A DNA stretch of 58,019 nucleotides from CAZJYI01 sp964550025. Lineage in GTDB: Bacteria; Verrucomicrobiota; Kiritimatiellia; UBA8416; CAYOBW01. The DNA lies in assembly GCA_964550025.1 (NCBI GenBank), contig CAZJYI010000064.1, positions 1-58,019 of the forward strand. Direction: 5' to 3'. The notes under the pieces were generated by a model. The model had not been told where the DNA came from, did not search any database, and was given only the letters and a program-made list of their open reading frames with translations. The translations under genes and the position numbers were made by a program. Positions 44,377-52,105 of this stretch are shown here, piece after piece (position 1 is the first letter of the stretch; every line of letters starts with the position of its first letter).

Positions 44377-45777
44377 TCACACCATCTTGTAGTACTCTTC
44401 CCAGCCCTTGCGCGGCGGGTGGCCCTTGAGGAGCTGGTTGGCGCGTGCGTTGTTGGTGATCTGCCTGGTCTTGGTGTCGAACTTGAGCGTTCCGCCCAGG
44501 CGCTGAGCGATGCAGCCCAGCATGAAGACCTGGGTCAGAGGCCCCGAGACGGCGAACTTGGAGTTGCACTCTTCCTTGCCCATTGCCGCCAGAAGGAAGT
44601 TCTTCATGTGGCTCTGGTTCGTGTCGCCCTTGGGAATGTCGGGGAACGACGGACCCATTTCCTTCATCTTGGTTTCGGGAATGATCCGCAGGCCGCTGCT
44701 GTGCGTGCCGCCCATGAAGGTCAGGTCGTCGCTGTACATCACCTTGCCACAGCCGGGCACGTTGCGCTTTTCGCTCAGTTCCTTCGGGCGGGGCGGCTTG
44801 TTCTTCACGCCGTCGTACCAGTTGATCGACATGGCCGGCATGCCTTCGCCGCGCTCGGCGAACTCGAAGGCGATGGTGGTGGCCATGGGATAGATGAAGT
44901 CGTTCTGGCCTTCCAGCTTGTCCGCGCGGACTTCGTACGGCAGACCGAGCCTGAGGAAACGGTGAATGGTGTCGAGGGTGTGCGGTCCCCAGTCGCCGAA
45001 TGCGCCGTTGCCGTAGTCGTACCATCCGCGCCAGTTGCCGTTATCGAACTTCTTGCTGTAGGCATGCTTCGGCGCCGTCCCGGCCCAGACGTCCCAGTTC
45101 ATGCCTTCCGGCATGGGATCCTCGGGGGGGAAACCGGTCACGTTGCCCCACGGGTGCCAGCGGCGGCCCTTGTTCATGCAGGCGTCGACCTTGCGCACGT
45201 TCTTGATGATACCGGCTTCCACCCATGTCTTGAACTGCATGCGCTGACCACCGGAGTGCCCCTGGTTGCCCATCTGGCAGATGCCATTGAACTTCTTCTC
45301 CGCCGCGATCAGGATCTCGCACTCTTCGAACGTGTGCGCGAGGGGCTTTTCGACGTAAACCGCTGTCTTCTCGGCCATGGCCCGCATCGAAATGGGGAAG
45401 TGCGCGTGGTCGGGAACGCCGGCCGTGCAGGCATCGATCTTGTCGCCCATCTCGTCGAACATCTTGCGGAAGTCATCGTACACCTTTGCGTCCGGGTGCT
45501 CCGACTTGAACCGGTTTGCGCGCGAAGGCAGTACATCGCAGAGGGCCACGACGTTGACCATGCCGGACCCTATGGCATGCTTGCCGATCCCCCCGCCCTG
45601 GTGCGAACAGCCGATAACCGCGAAGTTCAGCTTCTCGCTGGGCGGCGCGGCGTCGTTCTTCTTCGACCCTTTCGACTTCGGCGCCGCGTGCGCGGGAATG
45701 ATGTGAAAGGCCGTTGCGGCGGACAAGGCGGCTGAAGTCTTGATGAACGAACGGCGGTCGATACGGGTTGTCTTCAT
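44377..45777 (-). CDS. Tat-exported Gfo/Idh/MocA oxidoreductase, second copy
   Basis: A 466-residue protein with a Tat-type signal (RIDRRSFIKTSAALSAATAF). The nucleotide-binding loop is LNFAVIGCSHQGGGIGKHAI, followed by VYVEKPLAHTFEECEIL (EKP motif) and ICQMGNQGHSGGQRMQ. The C-terminal part has YDYGNGAFGDWGPHTLD and the family end NQLLKGHPPRKGWEEYY. It is related to the gene at 8431-9642 but clearly a different subgroup. Probably a periplasmic sugar oxidoreductase. The start follows GAGGAGGAGC; the longer reading to 46287 has no family support. Confidence 0.92.
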   Translation of the reverse strand: MKTTRIDRRSFIKTSAALSAATAFHIIPAHAAPKSKGSKKNDAAPPSEKLNFAVIGCSHQGGGIGKHAIGSGMVNVVALCDVLPSRANRFKSEHPDAKVYDDFRKMFDEMGDKIDACTAGVPDHAHFPISMRAMAEKTAVYVEKPLAHTFEECEILIAAEKKFNGICQMGNQGHSGGQRMQFKTWVEAGIIKNVRKVDACMNKGRRWHPWGNVTGFPPEDPMPEGMNWDVWAGTAPKHAYSKKFDNGNWRGWYDYGNGAFGDWGPHTLDTIHRFLRLGLPYEVRADKLEGQNDFIYPMATTIAFEFAERGEGMPAMSINWYDGVKNKPPRPKELSEKRNVPGCGKVMYSDDLTFMGGTHSSGLRIIPETKMKEMGPSFPDIPKGDTNQSHMKNFLLAAMGKEECNSKFAVSGPLTQVFMLGCIAQRLGGTLKFDTKTRQITNNARANQLLKGHPPRKGWEEYYKMV

Positions 45778-46253
45778 GCTCCTCCTCGCGTGTTGTGTGA
45801 CGGTCCTGTCAAAGGCCGGCCTCGAGTATCCACCCGGCCAGTGCTGTCGATGAACGTAAAACATAGCTGCAATCTCTCGCCGATTCCACACATTTTCGTG
45901 GTCGGAAGCAAGGCACGGACAGGAAGCGGAGACTGTCGAGCGTGCATTGCAATCCGGTTGCGAAGATCCGCGTATCCCTGTAGCGCCGGCTTTCCAGCCG
46001 GTGAGTAGTAGCGCTGATGTCCGATCCGCGCGGGAGCGTGTATGGCGAACGTGACGCGGGAGGGAGAGACCTACGGGCCTGTCTCCCGCGCGTTGTTCTC
46101 TTCGCACGCTCTTGCGCGGAACGGGACTTCCGCGCCACGGAGAGGCGACACTTGAATACCCCGGGGGCGATGCGGTTGTCTGCATTTGATTGCCGACGCC
46201 CGGCAAATCAGGCATTCTGTCCCCGCGATCATCTGCGGAAAGGATGCCTGGCA
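45778..46253. other. Divergent gap with one dispersed palindrome
   Basis: 476 bp with no supportable gene. A palindrome near 45984-46003 (CGCCGGCTTTCCAGCCGGTG) matches the one at 3826-3845. Promoters of the divergent oxidoreductase and glycosidase-like genes are expected but not identified. Confidence 0.5.
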
Positions 46254-48266
46254 ATGAACGACCTCTCCGAGCCCGTGCCGCCGTCAACGCGACTTCTGCC
46301 TACTCGCCAGGTGCATCTGGATTTCCACACGTCGGAACACATACCTGGGATTGGGGATCAGTTTTCGACGGAGCAGTGGCAGCGCGCCTTGACTGTTGGA
46401 CGCGTCAACAGCATCAATATCTTTGCCAAGGGGCACCACGGCTGGAGCTACTACCCGACCGAGGTCGGGCACGTTCACCCTCACCTGGATTTCGACCTGC
46501 TGGGCGCGCAATTCGAGGCCTGCCATGAGATTGGGGTGGAGTGCCCCTTCTACTTCACGGTCGGCTGGTCGGTGAACGATGCCGAGACGCATCCCGAGTG
46601 GTGCGTACGCAATCGGGACGGTTCGTTCGTGTGGCGGGGCGATGCGGATGCCGGTCCGGACGATCCCTTTCCTGCCTTTACCTGGAAGCTCCTGTGCCCG
46701 AGCGGCGGCTACCATGAGCTCATCAAGCGGCAGGTGGTTGAGTTGTGCGAGCGCTATCCCCTCGACGGACTGTGGTTCGACATCTACCAGGTACAGCACG
46801 GCTGTTGGTGCGACGGTTGCCGGGCGAGCATGACGGAGAAGGGCATCGACAGCGATGACCGGAAAGCGGTGGCCGCGCACTTTGCCGGTGTCTACAAGCG
46901 GCACATGGCCGACATACACGGGACGATTGCCGAACTCCATCCCGAGGCAAGCGTCTTCTTCAACGGCACCACGGCCATTCGCGCCGAAAACCAGCGGCAT
47001 GCTCTGCACGGGTACAATACCCACCAGGATCTCGAGGACCTCCCGACCGGGTGGGGGGGGTACGACACGTTTCCGTTCCGGGCCAAGTACTTCCTGGGCC
47101 AGGGATACCGGATCTGCGCCATGAGCGGCAAGTTCCACACGTCCTGGGGTGAGTTCGGCGGCTTCAAGCACCCCGACGCTCTGCGCTATGAGGCGGCATC
47201 CATGATCGCCTTCGGATCGGCTTGTAACTTCGGTGATCAGTTGCACCCGTCCGGACTGATGGACATGCAAACCTATCGCAACATCGGCCAGGCGTTCGAA
47301 TACGTGGAGCGGATCGAGGAGTACGGTCCCGGCGGAATGCCGGTGTCCGAGCTCGGCCTGTGGTTCAGCGGCAATGCCGAAGCAGACGAAGGTGCGTACA
47401 AAATGCTCCTCGAGCTGCAGATGGATTTCCTGGTTGCCGACGAGCACAACCTCGACCGGTTCCGGGCCATCGTCGTGCCGAGCGAGCCGTGCCGGACCGA
47501 TGTCCAGGTCGCGGCGATCCGTGAGTACCTTGCGGGCGGCGGCAGCGCGGTTTTCATGTCGGAAGGTGCGATGGACGGGGAAATGTCCCGCTTCGTGTTT
47601 GACGTCGGCGCCGACTACGCGGGGCCCGCGCGCTATGACGTTGACTACACGGTGGTCGATCCGGCCCTTGGCGCGGACCTTGTGCCGTCGCCGGTGTTGA
47701 ACTACGTCCCTGCGCTGCGGATCATTCCGCATCCCGGGGCGGAGATCCTGGCGTCCATCCGCGAGCCGTACTTCAGGCGCACGTACGGTCACTATTGCTC
47801 GCACCAGAATGCACCCCATCGCCTGGAGAATGCCGCCCATCCGGCGCTGCTACAGTCGGGCAACGTCCTCTTCTCGGCTTGTCCCCTCGACCGCATGTAC
47901 GCAAGGCGCGCTGCCCGTCCGCACCGCGACCTGTTCGAAAGCGCGATCAAGCGTGTCTACGCGGACCCGATGCTGCGCGTCGACCTGCCAAGCTGCGGCA
48001 GGATCAGCCTGCTGCGCCAGGAGGAAGAACGGCGCTACGTGGCTCACCTGCTGTACGCCACACCTCACTATCGCGGAAAGCTCGAACTGATCGAGGATCT
48101 CGTTTCGCTGCGCGATGTCCGCGTTGAGCTCAATGTGCCGGAGGAGATCGGCAGGGCGACCCTGATTCCTGACAACGTGCAATTGACCTTGCAGCGGGAT
48201 GGTGACGGTGTGAGAGTGGTTGTGCCGGAGTTCAGAATGCACTGTGCGGTGGTGTTTGAGTACTAG
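46254..48266 (+). CDS. GHL6/beta-galactosidase-like glycoside hydrolase
   Basis: A 670-residue protein without a signal peptide. The first half is a TIM-barrel-like hydrolase of the hypothetical GHL6 type: RQVHLDFHTSEHIPGIG, NSINIFAKGHHGWSYYPTEV, DGLWFDIYQVQHGCWCDGCR. The cysteines of CWCDGC and the Asp in LWFDIY recur in this group. The second half resembles the glutamine-amidotransferase-like trimerisation domain of GH42 beta-galactosidases (FRAIVVPSEPCRTDVQVAAI, REYLAGGGSAVFMSE). It probably acts on an oligosaccharide in the cytoplasm. The start at 46254 follows AAGGA. Confidence 0.78.
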   Translation: MNDLSEPVPPSTRLLPTRQVHLDFHTSEHIPGIGDQFSTEQWQRALTVGRVNSINIFAKGHHGWSYYPTEVGHVHPHLDFDLLGAQFEACHEIGVECPFYFTVGWSVNDAETHPEWCVRNRDGSFVWRGDADAGPDDPFPAFTWKLLCPSGGYHELIKRQVVELCERYPLDGLWFDIYQVQHGCWCDGCRASMTEKGIDSDDRKAVAAHFAGVYKRHMADIHGTIAELHPEASVFFNGTTAIRAENQRHALHGYNTHQDLEDLPTGWGGYDTFPFRAKYFLGQGYRICAMSGKFHTSWGEFGGFKHPDALRYEAASMIAFGSACNFGDQLHPSGLMDMQTYRNIGQAFEYVERIEEYGPGGMPVSELGLWFSGNAEADEGAYKMLLELQMDFLVADEHNLDRFRAIVVPSEPCRTDVQVAAIREYLAGGGSAVFMSEGAMDGEMSRFVFDVGADYAGPARYDVDYTVVDPALGADLVPSPVLNYVPALRIIPHPGAEILASIREPYFRRTYGHYCSHQNAPHRLENAAHPALLQSGNVLFSACPLDRMYARRAARPHRDLFESAIKRVYADPMLRVDLPSCGRISLLRQEEERRYVAHLLYATPHYRGKLELIEDLVSLRDVRVELNVPEEIGRATLIPDNVQLTLQRDGDGVRVVVPEFRMHCAVVFEY

Positions 48267-48395
48267 TGGCTTAATCACATGGTGCTGCGAAGAGAAACAA
48301 GAAGTGTGAACCAGCGATCTGCTTGGGTACATTCCGAGAGGTCAGAGGTTGGGGGGCAGAGGTCAGGAAGAGATGGCCCAACCGTGGTCCTCCCC

Positions 48396-48597
48396 GGAAT
48401 CCCCGGCGCTTGCCGCCGGGTAGCTTCAGGCTCCTTGCCTACACCCCCAGCCCTCCCCTGCCTCCCGGAGCCCGGATGGAGCGAGGGTGAGAGAGCTTCG
48501 CGCGCTCATCGCTCTCACCGGGCTCGGGGCTGTGGCGGAAGCGGGCCGTGTAGCATACGAGCCTGAAGCTTCCCGCCCGCAAAGGGCGGGGATTCCC
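48396..48597. repeat. Long imperfect inverted repeat (about 50-bp arms)
   Basis: The left arm 48396-48444 (GGAATCCCCGGCG..., TAGCTTCAGGCTC, CCTACAC) pairs with the right arm 48548-48597 (GTGTAGCATACGAGCCTGAA, then GCTTCCC...GGGGATTCCC) at about 80 percent by eye. Inside, GAGCCCGG..GGTGAGAG and CTCTCACCGGGCTC form a nested stem. The whole 200 bp could fold as one branched hairpin. It fills most of the 443-bp gap between two plus-strand genes; no gene is seen in the gap. Confidence 0.75.
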
Positions 48598-48709
48598 AAG
48601 AGGAGGAGAGGATCATGGGCAATGGGCAGGTCCAGGCTGGCCTCTGACCGCCGATCTCTGGCGCGCTCGGGTTTCGGGTTACGCTTCTGCATGGGAAGGA
48701 GGAAGGACC

Positions 48710-51700
48710 ATGAGGAACATGCTGAGAAGAGCAAGACTGACGACAGTGGTGATCGTTGGACTGTCGGTGTGGTGCGTGAGCAGCCTGCGGGCCGATGACG
48801 CCGGCAAGACGGCACGGGAGATCCTCGATGCGAGCGGCGTCAAGGGGGGGCTGGTCGTGTACGTGGGATGCGACAATGGCGCCCTGGCGGCCGCCCTGCG
48901 CGCCGACGAACGCTATCTCGTGCACGGGCTTTCCCCGGACCGGGAATCCCGCGATGCCGTGCGGGCTGAGCTCCGGAAGCGCGGGCTGTACGGTGCCGTG
49001 TCGGTGGACCTCCTGCGTGGCGACCGTCTGCCGTATGCCGACAACCTGGTGAACCTGGTGGTGGCGGGTGTCCGAAGTCGGGTATCGGGAGAGGAAATCG
49101 AGAGGGTTCTGGCGCCGCGCGGCGTCGTTGTGCTGCCCAGGCGGTCAGGCGTGATTCCGACAGATTTCTCGCCACTCCCCGCTCGCCCGCCATTCGCCGC
49201 AGGCTGGAAAGCGTTCCAGAAACCCGTGCCGAATACGATCGACGACTGGACACACTACCTGCACAGCGCCAACAACAATGCGGTGGCCAGGGATAGCGTG
49301 GTTGGGCCGCCGGCACACTACCAGTGGGTAGCCGAGCCGCGCTGGACGCGCAGCCACGATCACCTCAACAGCCTGAGCGCGCTGGTGAGCGCACAGGGGC
49401 GTATCTACTACATCTTCGACGAAGCCCCGACCCTGTCGGTCGCGTTGGCGCCCGAATGGCGGCTTGTCGCGCGTGACGCGTTCAACGGGGTGCTTCTGTG
49501 GAAGCGCCCCATTGCTTCCTGGGAGGGACATCTGCGCGGTTTCCGCTCGGGGCCGAGCGAGCTTGCCCGCCGGTTGGTCGCTGTCAGCGACCGCGTCTAC
49601 GTGACGCTGGGATACGGTGAACCGGTCAGCGTGCTGGATGGTGCAACCGGTGAGACGATCCGCGCGTACGGGGAGACGAAGAACACACTCGAGTTCGTGA
49701 TCGCGGACGGCACGCTGTTTGCGGTCACGGGGGACCGTGTACCAGACAACACCGACGGCGCCATCCAGCCTGAGCGCCCCGGGAACCTGTGGATGCATTG
49801 GCCGATCTTTCGCGAAAAGCCGCCACAGAAGCGCGTCGTGGCGATTTCCGTCGATACGGGGAAACCGCTTTGGGTGCGCGAGACGCCGACGCTCATGCCG
49901 ACCGCGTTGGCCGTCGAAGAAGGTCGTGTGTACCTCCAGGACGCCACGCATGTCGTTGCTCTTGACGCGGTTTCCGGCAAAGAAGCCTGGAAGGCCGATC
50001 GGCCCGTCAACACGCGGCGCCCTTCGTGGTCCGGCACGACGTTGGTCGTGCAGGACGGGGTTGTGCTGAGCGCCGATCGCGCGGTGGACGCCGTGCATCC
50101 CGGCACGGACGCGCAAAGCGACGAACCGCAGTGGGTCGTCAATTCGCACGGGGGCGTGGCGCCGCAGGGGGAAATCATCGCCTTTGATGCGAAGAGCGGC
50201 AAGCGTCTGTGGCAGGCACCGTGCAAGGAGGTCTACAACGCCCCGGTTGACGCGCTTGTTGTTGACGGCCTCGTCTGGTCCGGTGCCCTGGTGCAGAAAC
50301 GGGAGGCGGGCATAACCAAGGCGCTCGACCTGATGACCGGCGAAGTCGCAAGAAGCCGCCCCCGAGACCAGGATTTCTTCAAGATCATCATGGGGCATCA
50401 CCGTTGCTATCGCAACAAGGCCACGACCGAGTACCTGGTGCTCGGGCGGGACGGCATTGAACTGATCGACGTGGATTCGGGCAAGGGATACGGTCACGGC
50501 TGGGTACGCGGGTCCTGCCAGTACGGCGTCATGCCCGCCAATGGGCTGATCTACGCGCCGCCGCACTCCTGCGCCTGCCACATCGAGACCAAGATCAACA
50601 GCTTCAACGCCCTTGCGGCGAGGCGGGAAGTGCGGGGGACGAGTGATGGCGATAGGCTCGAGAAGGGACCGGCCTATGGGCAAGTGATCAGTGATCGGTC
50701 ATCCGCCTCCGCCAAGGCTACGGCGGACAAGTCGGCGGTCAGTGACGCGGCTTGGCCGACGTATCGCGGCAATGTGGCGCGGAGCGGTGTTGCCGCCACG
50801 ACCGTTGGGGCGGGGGTGGACATCGCGTGGCGATCCCAACCCGGTGGGGCGCTCGGCAGCGTTGTGGCTGCTGACGGCGTCTGTGTCGTAGCGTCGAAAG
50901 ACCGGCACGCGGTGCATGCGTTGGACCTGGCGGATGGGCGCAGCCTATGGAGCTTCACGGCGGGTGGGAATGTCGATTCGCCCCCGACCCTCCATCGGGG
51001 TAACGCGCTTTTCGGATGCGCTGATGGATGGCTCTACAGCGTTCGCGTCAAAGACGGACAGTTGGCCTGGCGTTTTCGGGCGGCGCCACGCGAGAGCCGC
51101 ATAGTGGCCTACGGTCGGGTCGAATCCCCGTGGCCGTTGCACGGGAGCGTACTGGTGCAGGACGGCGTCCTATACGCCGTGGTAGGCCGGTGTACGCACC
51201 TGGATGGCGGGATGAAACTGTGCCGTCTCAAGGCCGCTACCGGTGAGCTTCTCTCGGAGACGCCGATCGATGGGGGTGCGCTGCCCGACGTACCGGCATT
51301 CCACAAAGGGTCTGTCTTCGTCCGGCATCGCAGGTTCAGTCCGGCGGGGGAGACGCTGCCGCCGAACGTCCCGCATCTGTACAGCTCGGCAGGGTATCTG
51401 GATGGCACGTGGTGGCACCGTACGTACTGGCAGTACGGCACGGCGATGCGTTCCAACTACGGTGGATGGCCGCTTTCCGCGACACGAACGCCCGCCGGGC
51501 GTTTGCTGGTCACGGACGAGACAACTGTGTATGGGTTCGGCCGTTTCAACCAGTACAACAGAATCGGCGGTCACGTGGGGCTCGGGCAGATTCAGTACAA
51601 GCTCTATGCCTCCCGAAAGGCCGCTCCGCCCGCGGGTGGCAAGAAGAAGGCGAAGCTACCGCCGCCAAACCGCGTGGCGGCGGCCTGGGAGCGTGACGTT

Positions 51701-52009
51701 CCACTGCTCGTGCGCGCGATGGTGCTGGCCGGCGACACGTTGTTCGTGGCCGGTCCGCCCAGCAGCTTCAAACCGGCGGAGCCCGTTCCGGGCAATCCCT
51801 ATCTGCCCGGGCCCGTCGAGGCGCTCCAGGCTCAGGCCGATGCCCTCGCCGGCAAGTCCGGCGGTCTGCTTTGGGCGGTTTCGGCCGCCGACGGCAGCCG
51901 GCTGGCCGAGAAGGCGCTGTCTGCTGCGCCCGCCTGGGACGGCATGGCCGCGGCAGAAGGTTGCCTGCTGCTCGCGCTCCGGGACGGGTCGGTGTGTTGT
52001 TTGAGATAG
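48710..52009 (+). CDS. Methyltransferase-like and PQQ propeller fusion
   Basis: A 1099-residue exported protein (signal TVVIVGLSVWCVSSLRADDA). Residues 27-140 look like a class I methyltransferase core: GLVVYVGCDNGALAAALRA (SAM loop), YLVHGLSPDRESRDAVRAEL, and YADNLVNLVVAGVRSRVSGE. The rest is a PQQ-like propeller with repeated blades (LYSVRVKDGQLAWRF, VVALDAVSGKEAWKAD) and WTHYLHSANNNAVARDS, the start of the PVC-type propeller. A methyltransferase fold in an exported protein is odd and may be catalytically dead. A palindromic element is inserted in frame near residue 665. GGAAGGAGGAAGG precedes the ATG. Confidence 0.85.
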   Translation: MRNMLRRARLTTVVIVGLSVWCVSSLRADDAGKTAREILDASGVKGGLVVYVGCDNGALAAALRADERYLVHGLSPDRESRDAVRAELRKRGLYGAVSVDLLRGDRLPYADNLVNLVVAGVRSRVSGEEIERVLAPRGVVVLPRRSGVIPTDFSPLPARPPFAAGWKAFQKPVPNTIDDWTHYLHSANNNAVARDSVVGPPAHYQWVAEPRWTRSHDHLNSLSALVSAQGRIYYIFDEAPTLSVALAPEWRLVARDAFNGVLLWKRPIASWEGHLRGFRSGPSELARRLVAVSDRVYVTLGYGEPVSVLDGATGETIRAYGETKNTLEFVIADGTLFAVTGDRVPDNTDGAIQPERPGNLWMHWPIFREKPPQKRVVAISVDTGKPLWVRETPTLMPTALAVEEGRVYLQDATHVVALDAVSGKEAWKADRPVNTRRPSWSGTTLVVQDGVVLSADRAVDAVHPGTDAQSDEPQWVVNSHGGVAPQGEIIAFDAKSGKRLWQAPCKEVYNAPVDALVVDGLVWSGALVQKREAGITKALDLMTGEVARSRPRDQDFFKIIMGHHRCYRNKATTEYLVLGRDGIELIDVDSGKGYGHGWVRGSCQYGVMPANGLIYAPPHSCACHIETKINSFNALAARREVRGTSDGDRLEKGPAYGQVISDRSSASAKATADKSAVSDAAWPTYRGNVARSGVAATTVGAGVDIAWRSQPGGALGSVVAADGVCVVASKDRHAVHALDLADGRSLWSFTAGGNVDSPPTLHRGNALFGCADGWLYSVRVKDGQLAWRFRAAPRESRIVAYGRVESPWPLHGSVLVQDGVLYAVVGRCTHLDGGMKLCRLKAATGELLSETPIDGGALPDVPAFHKGSVFVRHRRFSPAGETLPPNVPHLYSSAGYLDGTWWHRTYWQYGTAMRSNYGGWPLSATRTPAGRLLVTDETTVYGFGRFNQYNRIGGHVGLGQIQYKLYASRKAAPPAGGKKKAKLPPPNRVAAAWERDVPLLVRAMVLAGDTLFVAGPPSSFKPAEPVPGNPYLPGPVEALQAQADALAGKSGGLLWAVSAADGSRLAEKALSAAPAWDGMAAAEGCLLLALRDGSVCCLR
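50703..50738. repeat. In-frame palindromic element in the PQQ fusion gene
   Basis: An inner stem TCCGCC/GGCGGA (50708-50727, loop aaggctac) sits inside an outer CCGCC/GGCGG stem. In frame it encodes SASAKATADKSA. This low-complexity peptide interrupts otherwise ordinary propeller sequence. The core is shared with the element inside nrdJ at 52703-52718. Confidence 0.75.
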
Positions 52010-52041
52010 ACCCCGGTTGCGAAAGGCGGGAGACCGGCATG

Positions 52042-52073
52042 TGGCCCGTCCGCCACGGGCGGAGGGCTACTTG
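52042..52073. repeat. 32-bp hairpin repeat, copy 2
   Basis: The same as 27239-27270 except for the two central bases. It lies between the convergent PQQ fusion gene and nrdJ, in a position suitable for a bidirectional transcription stop, although there is no T-run. Confidence 0.75.
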
Positions 52074-52105
52074 AGACGGCGGCACAGCCCTCCGCGTCCC
52101 GTTCC

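Noticed and set aside
49145..50683. 512-residue minus-strand frame inside the PQQ fusion gene
   Set aside because: Antisense shadow with no motif; the plus strand encodes clear propeller blades.
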